In this document: in pieces, positions 16,463 through 24,691 of the stretch | How positions within the stretch are numbered: the first letter of the stretch is position 1 | Layout: each line of letters begins with the position of its first letter | Assembly (NCBI GenBank): GCA_910578385.1 | Contig: CAJTQV010000005.1 | Coordinates: 129,355-193,354, forward strand | Reading direction: 5' to 3' | DNA from: an uncultured Muribaculaceae bacterium | GTDB taxonomy: Bacteria; Bacteroidota; Bacteroidia; Bacteroidales; Muribaculaceae | Length of the DNA stretch: 64,000 nucleotides | Program-made: the position numbers and the translations under genes | Notes under the pieces: generated by a model | Told to the model about the DNA's origin: nothing | What the model saw: the letters and a program-made list of their open reading frames with translations, nothing else | Database searches by the model: none

Positions 16463-17791
16463 ATGTCTACAAAAAAAGCAGAAGCGCCCAAGGGCAAACT
16501 TGGCGTTTTGGTGGTGGGACTCGGTGCAGTCACATCTACATTCATGACCGGAGTCCTCATGACACGCAAGGGTCTTGCGAAGCCTGTGGGCTCGATGACG
16601 CAGTATGACAAGATCCGTGTCGGCCGTGGCGCGGACAAGAAATATCTCCATTACAAGGACATCGTTCCTCTTGCTGACCTGAACGACATCGTGTTCGGCG
16701 CATGGGACGTTTATCCTGCTAACGCCTACGAGTCGGCTATCAACGCCGAGGTTCTCAAGGAGAAGGACATCAATCCCGTCCGCGAGGAACTTGAGGCCAT
16801 CAAGCCCATGAAGGCTGCTTTCGACCACAATTACGCAAAGCGTCTCGACGGCGACAACGTGAAGACCGTCAAGGACCGCTGGGACATGACCGAGCAGATC
16901 CGCGAGGATATCCGCCGCTTCAAGGCCGAGACAGGCGTTGAGCGCGTCGTTGTGCTCTGGGCAGCATCTACCGAGGTTTATGTACCGGTAGACGAGAAAA
17001 TCCACGGTTCTATCGAGGCTCTTGAGGCTGCCATGAAGGCCGACGACAAGGAGCACATCGCTCCCTCCATGTGCTACGCATACGCGGCTCTCTCCGAAGG
17101 CTGTCCCTTCATCATGGGCGCCCCCAACACAACTGTTGACATCCCCGCCATGTGGGAGCTCGCCGAGAAGACCGGAATGCCCATCGCCGGCAAGGACTTC
17201 AAGACCGGACAGACTCTCGTCAAGTCAGGTTTCGCCCCCATCATCGGCACACGTTGCCTCGGTCTGAACGGTTGGTTCTCGACCAACATCCTCGGCAACC
17301 GTGACGGTCTCGTGCTCGACGAGCCCGCCAACTTCCGCACAAAGGAGGTTTCCAAGCTCTCCACTCTCGAAAGCATCCTCGTGCCCGAGGAGCAGCCCGA
17401 CCTCTACGGCCACGGCAACGACGAGGACACCCAGTACTACCACAAGGTGCGCATCAACTATTATCCCCCGCGCAATGACAACAAAGAGGGCTGGGACAAT
17501 ATCGACATCTTCGGCTGGATGGGCTATCCCATGCAGATCAAGATCAACTTCCTCTGCCGCGACTCTATCCTCGCAGCTCCCCTCTGTCTTGACCTCGTGC
17601 TTCTGAGTGACCTCGCACAGCGCGCCGGCCGTTGCGGCACACAGCGCTTCCTGAGCTTCTTCCTCAAGAGCCCGATGCACGACTACACCCAGGGTGAGGT
17701 TCCCGTGAACCACCTCTTCCAGCAGTACACCATGCTCAAGAACGCTATCCGCGAGATGGGCGGTTACGAAGCTGACGAGGAAATCGATTGA
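16463..17791 (+). CDS. myo-inositol-1-phosphate synthase
   Basis: The enzyme converts glucose 6-phosphate to 1L-myo-inositol 1-phosphate with an internal NAD cycle. The NAD-binding loop is VVGLGAVTSTFMTGV near the N-terminus. Family strings include FGAWDVYPANAYESA, the GMPIAGKDFKTGQT catalytic segment and GLNGWFSTNILGNRDG. Its 442 residues are typical of the bacterial/eukaryotic class. It follows the nucleotidyltransferase, ATP-grasp, phosphatidyltransferase and HAD genes. This supports an inositol-lipid pathway, as known from Bacteroides species. Confidence 0.95.
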   Translation: MSTKKAEAPKGKLGVLVVGLGAVTSTFMTGVLMTRKGLAKPVGSMTQYDKIRVGRGADKKYLHYKDIVPLADLNDIVFGAWDVYPANAYESAINAEVLKEKDINPVREELEAIKPMKAAFDHNYAKRLDGDNVKTVKDRWDMTEQIREDIRRFKAETGVERVVVLWAASTEVYVPVDEKIHGSIEALEAAMKADDKEHIAPSMCYAYAALSEGCPFIMGAPNTTVDIPAMWELAEKTGMPIAGKDFKTGQTLVKSGFAPIIGTRCLGLNGWFSTNILGNRDGLVLDEPANFRTKEVSKLSTLESILVPEEQPDLYGHGNDEDTQYYHKVRINYYPPRNDNKEGWDNIDIFGWMGYPMQIKINFLCRDSILAAPLCLDLVLLSDLAQRAGRCGTQRFLSFFLKSPMHDYTQGEVPVNHLFQQYTMLKNAIREMGGYEADEEID

Positions 17792-17852
17792 TAGAAACCT
17801 CCGGATTCACAGGAATAATCCACTGACCATCCGGAATAAACTGATACATAAC

Positions 17853-17888
17853 GGCAAGCGTCTTCCCGGCCACGGGTTGGCGCTTGTC
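17853..17888. terminator. Nested hairpin between inositol-phosphate synthase and folK
   Basis: GGCAAGCG pairs with CGCTTGTC and an inner CCCG/CGGG stem stacks inside. There is no T run. It may end the synthase transcript. Confidence 0.4.
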
Positions 17889-17922
17889 TCATAGATATAC
17901 CTTGACAATACACCTTACTGCC

Positions 17923-18408
17923 ATGCACTATTTTCTTAACATAGGCTCCAATCTCGGCAACGTCAAGCTCAACATAAGCCGTGCGCTTCGCGCTCTTGAG
18001 GAGAAATATGGATATTTCGAGACATCGGGTATCATGGAGTCGCGCCCGTGGGGATTCGTGTCCCCCAACACTTTCGCCAACCTTGCGGTCATGATAGTCT
18101 CCGACCGCACACCCGCCGAGGTTCTGGCCGACATAAAGGAGATTGAGTCGCGCCTCAACCCCACCCCCCACCGCGACGCACACGGCGGCTACGCCGACCG
18201 GGTGCTCGACATCGACATCATGGCGGCCGACGACGTGGTGATTGACACGGAGGAGCTGACACTCCCCCACCCGCATCTGCCGGAACGCCGCTTCTTCCTC
18301 CAGCCCTTCAACGAGCTGGCCCCCATGTGGCGCCACCCAGCCACCGGCCTGACCTGCGCCGAAATGCTCGCCGCCCTCCCCCCCGAGGAAGAAAGCCCTG
18401 CCGATTGA
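17923..18408 (+). CDS. folK: 2-amino-4-hydroxy-6-hydroxymethyldihydropteridine pyrophosphokinase
   Basis: FolK transfers pyrophosphate from ATP to 6-hydroxymethyl-dihydropterin in folate synthesis. Motifs are the N-terminal MHYFLNIGSNLGN, ESRPWGF, FANLAVMI, and the signature RVLDIDIM followed by LTLPHPHLPERRFFLQPF. The start at 17923 is chosen over an upstream TTG because it gives the normal N-terminus. The protein has about 161 residues, the usual size. A CCGTTGT/ACAACGG hairpin lies just after the stop. Confidence 0.94.
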   Translation: MHYFLNIGSNLGNVKLNISRALRALEEKYGYFETSGIMESRPWGFVSPNTFANLAVMIVSDRTPAEVLADIKEIESRLNPTPHRDAHGGYADRVLDIDIMAADDVVIDTEELTLPHPHLPERRFFLQPFNELAPMWRHPATGLTCAEMLAALPPEEESPAD

Positions 18409-18411
18409 CAT

Positions 18412-18438
18412 CCGTTGTTTACTTTTTTATCACAACGG
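18412..18438 (+). terminator. Hairpin with T-rich loop after folK
   Basis: CCGTTGT (18412-18418) pairs with ACAACGG (18432-18438); the loop holds a run of six T. Confidence 0.35.
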
Positions 18439-18544
18439 CACAGTCATCCGCATAAAAGTAAGGAGAAAATATGTGGTGTCCGACCTGACAAAGGTGGGCA
18501 CTGGGAGATTTGTTAAGAACAAGATAAAGATAGGGAGTAAGAAA

Positions 18545-19063
18545 ATGGAGAAAATGGCTGTTATATCGGTTACTATATATCAGTCGCCATGCGGGGTCCT
18601 TCGGCTTGGGGAGTGCGAGGGGCGGGTGTGCTTGTGCGACTGGCTCGAACGGAAGCATCGGATGGCTGTCGATAACCGGCTGCGGAAACGGTTGAACGGC
18701 GACTTCAAAGAGCAATCCACACCCCTGCTTGAGCGGGTTGTCCGGGAGCTTGACGAGTATTTTGCCGGGATAAGGAGAGAGTTTGACATACCCCTGCAGC
18801 TTGCAGGCACAGCTTTTCAACAAGATGTGTGGAATGCCATTCTGAGCATACCCTATGGCAAGACCCGGACCTACAAGGAAATAGCCGAGTATATAGGCAG
18901 TCCCCAGTCTGTCAGGGCCGTAGCCAACGCAACCGGTGCCAACGCCCTGTCAATCCTCATACCCTGCCACCGCATAGTCGGAAGCGACGGCACCCTCACC
19001 GGATACGCCGGAGGCCTCCCCGCCAAACGTCACCTCCTCACCCTCGAAACAGCAGGTCAATAA
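18545..19063 (+). CDS. ogt: Methylated-DNA-protein-cysteine S-methyltransferase
   Basis: This suicide repair enzyme takes the alkyl group from O6-alkylguanine onto its own cysteine. The active-site motif is ILIPCHRIVGSDG, preceded by the helix-turn-helix GKTRTYKEIAEYIGSPQSVRAVANATGAN. The start at 18545 (MEKMAVISV) is preferred because AGGGAG lies nine bases before it; the frame is open 24 codons further upstream. There is no AdaA-type regulator domain. It appears to be a single gene. Confidence 0.94.
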   Translation: MEKMAVISVTIYQSPCGVLRLGECEGRVCLCDWLERKHRMAVDNRLRKRLNGDFKEQSTPLLERVVRELDEYFAGIRREFDIPLQLAGTAFQQDVWNAILSIPYGKTRTYKEIAEYIGSPQSVRAVANATGANALSILIPCHRIVGSDGTLTGYAGGLPAKRHLLTLETAGQ

Positions 19064-19176
19064 CATGAATACCCGGTAGGGGGACCAGCCGGGAACAGCT
19101 ATTATCAATGACGGTCACAGTGTGGGAACTGTACTGCAGCAACGGGTTTCACACTCATCCGCAAATTATTTTTCTG

Positions 19177-19207
19177 TTGGTTTGGTCGCGATTTTTTTGT
19201 AATTTTG
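19177..19207 (+). promoter_or_regulatory. Bacteroidetes-type promoter of the TolC-HlyD-MFS operon
   Basis: TTGG at 19177-19180 and TAATTTTG at 19200-19207 are 19 bases apart. The leader to the first gene is about 310 bases long. The remainder of the 19064-19522 gap holds a possible mini-ORF and a repeat tract, listed separately. Confidence 0.65.
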
Positions 19208-19235
19208 CAGTGCGGTTCACAAAGAGCCGCCCTAT

Positions 19236-19322
19236 ATGACAGACAATTTATCTTCAGCGGTACACTTGACCGCCTCCATATGCAATTTCGCTTTTAAGGA
19301 GAACTGGAAGAGCACCCAGTGA
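19236..19322 (+). CDS. Possible 28-residue leader peptide
   Basis: An ATG at 19236 opens a frame beginning M T D N L S S A V H L and ending at a TGA at 19320-19322. A GGAG-containing stretch and an ACTGG/CCAGT hairpin followed by a T-rich run overlap its 3' end. No good Shine-Dalgarno precedes it. It lies in the leader of the efflux operon and could be a regulatory upstream ORF, but it may equally be chance. Confidence 0.2.
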   Translation: MTDNLSSAVHLTASICNFAFKENWKSTQ

Positions 19323-19341
19323 TTTTATTATAGTGACCTTG

Positions 19342-19412
19342 TGTCTGACCAATCAGATTTGGTCGGACTCGTCAGAATGGTCGGACCCGTCAGACCTATC
19401 AGACCGGTCAGT
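19342..19412. repeat. Imperfect short repeats with GGTCGGAC/GTCAGA units
   Basis: Units TGGTCGGACTCGTCAGAA and TGGTCGGACCCGTCAGACC follow each other, flanked by TGACCAATCAGA and TATCAGACCGGTCAG. Each unit is partly self-complementary. The tract lies in the leader before the TolC-like gene. Confidence 0.55.
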
Positions 19413-19522
19413 CCTCCCGGTGCGCCATACGCCTGCGGACCGGCATTCCCCATCCTTCAGACAATCAACTTTTTCCAAAACGTGCCGCCCGCGTCCCGGG
19501 CCGGCAATAATTTTCACACCTT

Positions 19523-20842
19523 ATGAACAATCACCGATTGCTCACGGGGCTGCTGGCGGCAGTCCTGTTGGGCTGCGGGACTCCCGTCGGCAACGCGCAA
19601 CGGTCCGTAATCTCGCTCGAAGAGATTTTCCAGTCGGCCGAGGCCAACAGCGTGCGCCTGCGCCCGTCGTTTACCGCGCAGGAAGAGGCCGAGCGCGAGA
19701 TCAGCGTGGCCCGCAGCCAGCGTCTGCCAGACATCAACGCCTCGCTTTCCGTCAGCTATATTGGCGACGGATTCATCACCAAACGTAATTTCTCCGGCTA
19801 CGAGAAAGCACCTATCCCCCACCTCGGCACCGGACTCGGCCTCAACATCTCGCAGCCCGTCTACATGGGCGGAGCCATAACGAGCGCGATAGAGATGGCC
19901 GAGCTCAAATCGACCGCGGCACGTTACGCCACCGAGCTGCAACGCGACAATATCCGCTTCCAGCTCACAGGCTTCTATCTCGACCTGTACAAGTACGCCA
20001 ACCTTCGCCATGTGGTCGAGAACAACATCGCCCAGGCCCGCAAGGTGCTCGAAGAGATGCAGGTCCGGTATGACCAGGGAACGGCTCTCCGCAATGACAT
20101 AACCCGTTATGAGCTCCTCGTATCGAACCTTGAGCTGCAGCTCGTGCGGATTGACAACACTCTTGAGATTCTCAACAACAACCTCGTGACCACCGCCGGA
20201 CTTCCCGCCGGAACCGTGGTCGTGCCTGACTCACTGATTCTTGACCGCGCACTGCCACAGGCCGGAGAGGCATGGTGGCAGCAGGAGGCCTCGGCCAACG
20301 CCCCTTCGCTCCGGCTGGCCGGAACAGGTGTCGACATAAGCCGTAAGGCTGAAAGCCTCGTCAAGTCCGAACGCCTTCCCAAAGTCGGAATCCAGGCCGG
20401 ATGGACCATGGACGGCCCTATTCTCGTGGAAATCCCCCCTATCAACCGCAACCTAAGCTACTGGTGGGTCGGGGTCGGCGTGAGCTACAACCTCGCCTCG
20501 CTCTACAAGTCTAACAAGGCCCTGGCCAAAAGCCGCGCGGCCACTCAGAAGTCTGTGGAGCAACTCGACGCCGCCCGCGAGGATGTCGAGCTGGCGGTAC
20601 GCGCTGACTACATCCGCTATCTTGAGGCATACGAGGCTCTGAAGACCCAAAACAAGAGCGTGGAGCTGGCCGAACGCAACTACAACACGACCGCCACGAG
20701 ATATTCAGCCGACATGGCTCTCATAACCGACATGCTCGATGCCGCCAACTCAAAACTCGACGCGGAGCAGCAGCTCGTCAACGCCCGAATCGACATCATA
20801 TATTATTATTACAAACTTCTTTTCATCTCCGGAACAATATGA
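19523..20842 (+). CDS. TolC-family outer-membrane efflux lipoprotein
   Basis: The protein is the outer-membrane channel of a tripartite pump. Its signal sequence ends in a lipobox (LLAAVLLGCGT), so it is probably lipid-anchored like many NodT/OprM-type channels. The body has the long alpha-helical repeats of the family (RFQLTGFYLDLYKYANLRHV..., and again VELAVRADYIRYLEAYEAL). The 439-residue length is normal. The stop overlaps the ATG of the HlyD-like gene by four bases. Confidence 0.92.
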   Translation: MNNHRLLTGLLAAVLLGCGTPVGNAQRSVISLEEIFQSAEANSVRLRPSFTAQEEAEREISVARSQRLPDINASLSVSYIGDGFITKRNFSGYEKAPIPHLGTGLGLNISQPVYMGGAITSAIEMAELKSTAARYATELQRDNIRFQLTGFYLDLYKYANLRHVVENNIAQARKVLEEMQVRYDQGTALRNDITRYELLVSNLELQLVRIDNTLEILNNNLVTTAGLPAGTVVVPDSLILDRALPQAGEAWWQQEASANAPSLRLAGTGVDISRKAESLVKSERLPKVGIQAGWTMDGPILVEIPPINRNLSYWWVGVGVSYNLASLYKSNKALAKSRAATQKSVEQLDAAREDVELAVRADYIRYLEAYEALKTQNKSVELAERNYNTTATRYSADMALITDMLDAANSKLDAEQQLVNARIDIIYYYYKLLFISGTI

Positions 20843-21873
20843 ACCACCGCACCAAAAAGATAATATCCTATATCCTCTCACTGATTGTAATAGCCGGCGC
20901 CGCACTCTGGATTTTCTCCAAGTTCTACCACGCGGGCAATGTGGAATTTACCGACAACGCGCAGGTCGAGCAGCAGATTGTGCCCGTCAACAGCCGCGTG
21001 CAGGGCTACATAAAGGAAATCCGTTTCAAGGAATACCAGCCCGTACACAAGGGTGACACACTCGTCATCATCGACGACGCCGACATGCGTCTCCGTCTCG
21101 CACAGGCCCGCGCCGATTACCAGAACGCCCTCGCCGGACGCGGCGTGGCTGACCGCAGCGTCGGTGTCGCGTCGGCCAATGTTGCCGTGAGCGAGGCTTC
21201 AATAGCCGAGGCAAAAGTGCTCATGGAACATGCCGCCACCGAGCTCAACCGCTACGCGAAACTTCTTGAGAAAGACGCTGTGACCCGCCAGCAGTACGAC
21301 GGTGTCAAGACCGATTACGAAGCCAAGAAAGCCCGTTACGAGATGCTTTCGCGCCAGCGTTCGGCAACATCATCGGTTGTCAACGAGACACAGGGCCGCA
21401 TAGCCCAGACCGATGCCGGGATAGAATTGGCCAAGGCCATGGTAGAGACCGCCGAGCTCAATCTCTCCTACACCGTCATCACAGCCCCTTGCGACGGCTA
21501 CACATCGCGCAAGAGCATACAGGTCGGCCAGCTCGTGCAGCCGGGCCAGACCATGCTCGACATCGTAGATGCCGCCGACATCTGGGTGACCGCCAACTAC
21601 AAGGAGACCCAGCTCAAGCACATCGCCGACGGAGCCGAGGTGGAGATAAAGGTAGACGCAATCCCCGACGTTGTGTTCAAAGGCAAGGTGACAGCCCTCT
21701 CCAAGGCAACCGGAGCGAAGCTCTCGCTGATGCCGCAGGACAACTCGGCGGGCAACTTCGTGAAGGTCCGCCAGCGTGTTCCGGTACGCATAGAGTTCAC
21801 CGACGGCAACAAGCCCGAGGATATGGCGCGTCTGCGCGCCGGTATGAATGTCGAATGCGAGGTGCTCTACTGA
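20839..21873 (+). CDS. HlyD/EmrA-family membrane fusion protein
   Basis: This periplasmic adaptor joins the MFS pump to the TolC-like channel. One N-terminal membrane helix (IISYILSLIVIAGAALWIF) is followed by a biotinyl-lipoyl half motif (NAQVEQQIVPVNSRVQGYI), a helical hairpin at about residues 80-190, and the second lipoyl half (TVITAPCDGYTSRKSIQVG). A beta-barrel follows. This EmrA-like layout and the overlaps with both neighbours fix it in the operon. Confidence 0.93.
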   Translation: MNHRTKKIISYILSLIVIAGAALWIFSKFYHAGNVEFTDNAQVEQQIVPVNSRVQGYIKEIRFKEYQPVHKGDTLVIIDDADMRLRLAQARADYQNALAGRGVADRSVGVASANVAVSEASIAEAKVLMEHAATELNRYAKLLEKDAVTRQQYDGVKTDYEAKKARYEMLSRQRSATSSVVNETQGRIAQTDAGIELAKAMVETAELNLSYTVITAPCDGYTSRKSIQVGQLVQPGQTMLDIVDAADIWVTANYKETQLKHIADGAEVEIKVDAIPDVVFKGKVTALSKATGAKLSLMPQDNSAGNFVKVRQRVPVRIEFTDGNKPEDMARLRAGMNVECEVLY

Positions 21874-21874
21874 T

Positions 21875-23470
21875 ATGGCAGACTGGCATGGTCCGCAGGG
21901 ACCTTTCGACATTCCTGACGTGCCGGATTTCGTACCGAGACGTCTCAAGCCCTGGCTGTTCATCCTCTTCGTGCTGATTGTGCAGTTCTCGGGAGGTGTC
22001 TACATGGCAGCCGCCTCGGACATGGTCGGCACCACGGCGCTCATGCAGCAGGACATACTGATGGCCGGATACGCCTCGCTCGTCGGCATGTCAATCAACT
22101 TCGCGGTGATGTTCCGCCTGAAATTCCGCTTCTCAAGCCGGGTGGGACTCCTTATGTGCGGCACGGTGCTGATAGCCGCCAACCTCATATGCGCATCGAC
22201 CGACTCGGTGCCACTTCTGGTGGCGACATGCTTTGTGGCCGGCTGGTTCCGCATGTGGGCGACTTTCATCTGCAACTCCACCATACAGCTCTGGCTCACA
22301 CCGGTGCGCGACATGGCGATATTCTTCTGCTACGTCTACCTCGTGGTTGACGGAGTGATACAGCTCAGCGGCATCTTCACGGTCTATACCGCCTTCTTCT
22401 GGCAGTGGGAGTACATGCAATGGATCATGGTCGGTCTTCTCGTGCTGATGATGGTCATGGTGCTTCTGCTGGTACGCCCCCGGCACGACCCGCTCCACAT
22501 ACCGTTGCTCGGCATAGACTGGATCGGAGCCGGACTCTGGTCGGTGTTCATGCTCTGTTTCACGTTCGTGTGCGTGTACGGCAACTACTACGACTGGTGG
22601 GAAGCCGAGGAAATCACCGGAGCGACCATCATCGGGCTGGCATGTGTGGCGATCAACCTATGGCGCGCCACATTCCTCCACCATCCCTACATCTCGTTCA
22701 CGGCGCTGACCAACCACAACGTGCTGCGTGCTACGCTCATCTATCTGATATTCTTCACGCTGCTCGCCACCGAGCATGTATTCGAGCACAGCTATGCCAC
22801 GGCCATCCTCGGTTACGACGAGACCAACATGATAGACCTCAACTGGTACGTGCTGGCGGGAATCCTCGTGGGCTGCGGGTTCACATACGTGACATTCGCG
22901 CTGCGCCGCTGGCGTTACCGCACCATGACAGCCATAGGCTTCGCCCTGGCTGCCGTCTACCTGGCCTACTTCTACTTCCTGCTCGACTACGGCGTGGAGA
23001 AAGAGATGCTCTTCATACCTCTCTTCGCACGCGGAGCCGCCTCGGTGATAATATCGATAGTTTTCCTGACCTCGATACTTCAGGGCGGAATGCACTTCTT
23101 CGTCTTTCCGCAGGCCCTGACCGTCAACGGCTTCACCGGAGCTGTAATGGGCGCGACACTCGGTCCGGCCATAATCGGCGAGTGGTTGAGCCACACCGTT
23201 GCACGCAATGCCTCGCAGATCGGCTCGGTGTTCACCGACTTCAACCCGGCCTCGCACATGCCCCTCGGGCAGCTCTACGGCATGGTACAGGTCCAGGCGC
23301 TCGCCGTCTCGATCAAAGAGATCTACGGCTGGCTGCTGATAGCGGCTCTGACGGCACTTCTCGTCATTCTGCTCGGCTTCGGCCCGGTACGCCCCACGGC
23401 CATCCTGCCGAAATGGCGCACCATCCGCCGCCTGCTGCGTCACGAGGCCCGCACCTCGACCGCCGACTGA
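21875..23470 (+). CDS. MFS transporter, EmrB/DHA2-like
   Basis: This inner-membrane pump has about 14 hydrophobic segments in 531 residues, typical of the DHA2 drug:proton antiporters that pair with EmrA. The start at 21875 is one base after the HlyD stop; the upstream frame inside that gene is not needed. A hydrophilic N-terminus (MADWHGPQGPFDIPDVPDF) precedes the first helix. Substrate is unknown; drugs, bile salts or fatty acids are plausible for a gut organism. A strong hairpin ends the operon. Confidence 0.9.
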   Translation: MADWHGPQGPFDIPDVPDFVPRRLKPWLFILFVLIVQFSGGVYMAAASDMVGTTALMQQDILMAGYASLVGMSINFAVMFRLKFRFSSRVGLLMCGTVLIAANLICASTDSVPLLVATCFVAGWFRMWATFICNSTIQLWLTPVRDMAIFFCYVYLVVDGVIQLSGIFTVYTAFFWQWEYMQWIMVGLLVLMMVMVLLLVRPRHDPLHIPLLGIDWIGAGLWSVFMLCFTFVCVYGNYYDWWEAEEITGATIIGLACVAINLWRATFLHHPYISFTALTNHNVLRATLIYLIFFTLLATEHVFEHSYATAILGYDETNMIDLNWYVLAGILVGCGFTYVTFALRRWRYRTMTAIGFALAAVYLAYFYFLLDYGVEKEMLFIPLFARGAASVIISIVFLTSILQGGMHFFVFPQALTVNGFTGAVMGATLGPAIIGEWLSHTVARNASQIGSVFTDFNPASHMPLGQLYGMVQVQALAVSIKEIYGWLLIAALTALLVILLGFGPVRPTAILPKWRTIRRLLRHEARTSTAD

Positions 23471-23490
23471 TTCCACTGAATAACTATACT

Positions 23491-23537
23491 GACAACCCTC
23501 CGTCGGGCCGCTTGGGTGCGGTTGACGGAGGGTTGTC
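23491..23537 (+). terminator. Perfect 14-bp stem after the efflux operon
   Basis: GACAACCCTCCGTC (23491-23504) pairs exactly with GACGGAGGGTTGTC (23524-23537). No T run follows, but the position 20 bases after the stop fits a transcript end. Confidence 0.6.
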
Positions 23538-23626
23538 GGTTGTCTGCGGTCTGTCACGAACCATAAGTGGTGCCCGCGCTTTATGTATTGTGAGTTTTAC
23601 ATGGTTATACATTTCAATTTAAGGTT

Positions 23627-24655
23627 ATGAATCTTATGGTTTTCCGCTGTGGTGTCTGCAAGACGCTTGCAGCGGTTTTTCTACTTGCAGGCAGCGTGGG
23701 CTGCTCCGGTACAAATAAAAACGGTAACGCTGATTCGGCTTCCGATTCGGCCCAGATGACAGAGAAACGTGGAGGCCCCGGCGGCCCGCAGCTCGGCAAA
23801 CCGGGCGGCGGTCCCGCTATCGACAAGTCGTCCGACTCAACGCTCCAGGCCATGATCCGGACTCTCGTCCCGCAGTTCCGTCAACTGGAATACAAGGATG
23901 CCGAGACCGGCAAGACCATGAAGTACAACCTCTTCTCCCCGGCCAATGCCGAAGCCGGCAAGAAGTATCCCCTCGTGCTCTTCATCGCCGACGCCTCGAC
24001 TCCGGGCAGCGACGTCACTCTTCCGCTCACACAAGGCTACGGAGGTCTTGTATGGGCAACCCCCGAATGGCAGAAGAATCATCCATGCTATGTGCTTGTG
24101 CCGCAGTTCTCGGGAGTGGCCGTCAACGATGCCTATGAGCACACCGACGAGGTTGACATCGTGGTCCGTATGCTGCGTCAGGTTGTGGCCGACAATAATG
24201 CCGACACGAAACGTCTCTATACCACCGGTCAGTCAATGGGCGGCATGATCTCTATGTATTACAATGTGGCTTATCCCGACCTTTTCGCCGCCTCGATTTT
24301 TGTAGACAGCCATTGGGACACCGCCACATTCCCCGAACTTGCCAAGCACAAGTTCGTCTACTTCATAGCCGGAGACAAGGGTAAGGCTTTCTCGGAAATC
24401 AAACCGCTCGAAGAGGCCGCGCGCAAGGATGGAGTGCAATACACATTCGCCGAATGGAGCGCGAAACTTCCTGAATCGCGACAGAGCGAACTCGCCAACG
24501 CCATGCTCGACAAAGGGGCACCGGTCAACATGATCGAGTTCGAGCCGGGCACAGTGCTTCCCGCCGACGGCAAGGGTAGCGAACATATGTACTCGTTCGA
24601 CTACGCCTACCGTATCCCCGCCGTCCGCGAATGGCTCTTCCGCCAGTCTCTGTAA
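23627..24655 (+). CDS. Alpha/beta-hydrolase, secreted esterase-like lipoprotein
   Basis: The N-terminus is a signal sequence with a cysteine at AGSVGCSG, so lipid anchoring is likely though the -3 residue is atypical. A low-complexity stretch rich in G and P follows (RGGPGGPQLGKPGGG). The hydrolase domain starts near residue 75; the nucleophile elbow is TTGQSMGGMIS (GxSxG) near residue 203, and a candidate catalytic histidine is in GSEHMYSF near the end. It resembles the PHB-depolymerase/feruloyl-esterase-like group of secreted Bacteroidetes esterases. It stands alone, convergent with the RND pump gene. Confidence 0.8.
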   Translation: MNLMVFRCGVCKTLAAVFLLAGSVGCSGTNKNGNADSASDSAQMTEKRGGPGGPQLGKPGGGPAIDKSSDSTLQAMIRTLVPQFRQLEYKDAETGKTMKYNLFSPANAEAGKKYPLVLFIADASTPGSDVTLPLTQGYGGLVWATPEWQKNHPCYVLVPQFSGVAVNDAYEHTDEVDIVVRMLRQVVADNNADTKRLYTTGQSMGGMISMYYNVAYPDLFAASIFVDSHWDTATFPELAKHKFVYFIAGDKGKAFSEIKPLEEAARKDGVQYTFAEWSAKLPESRQSELANAMLDKGAPVNMIEFEPGTVLPADGKGSEHMYSFDYAYRIPAVREWLFRQSL

Positions 24656-24691
24656 GGGACAGATACCCTTTAAGGGTTCATGCGTAAATGA

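Noticed and set aside
19064..19522. tRNA or small RNA gene in the gap before the TolC-like gene
   Set aside because: No cloverleaf or conserved TTCGA arm was found; the features seen are a promoter, a mini-ORF and repeats.
22405..23622. 405-residue frame overlapping the MFS gene on the same strand
   Set aside because: It is Arg/His-rich with no domain, while the MFS frame shows clear membrane helices.
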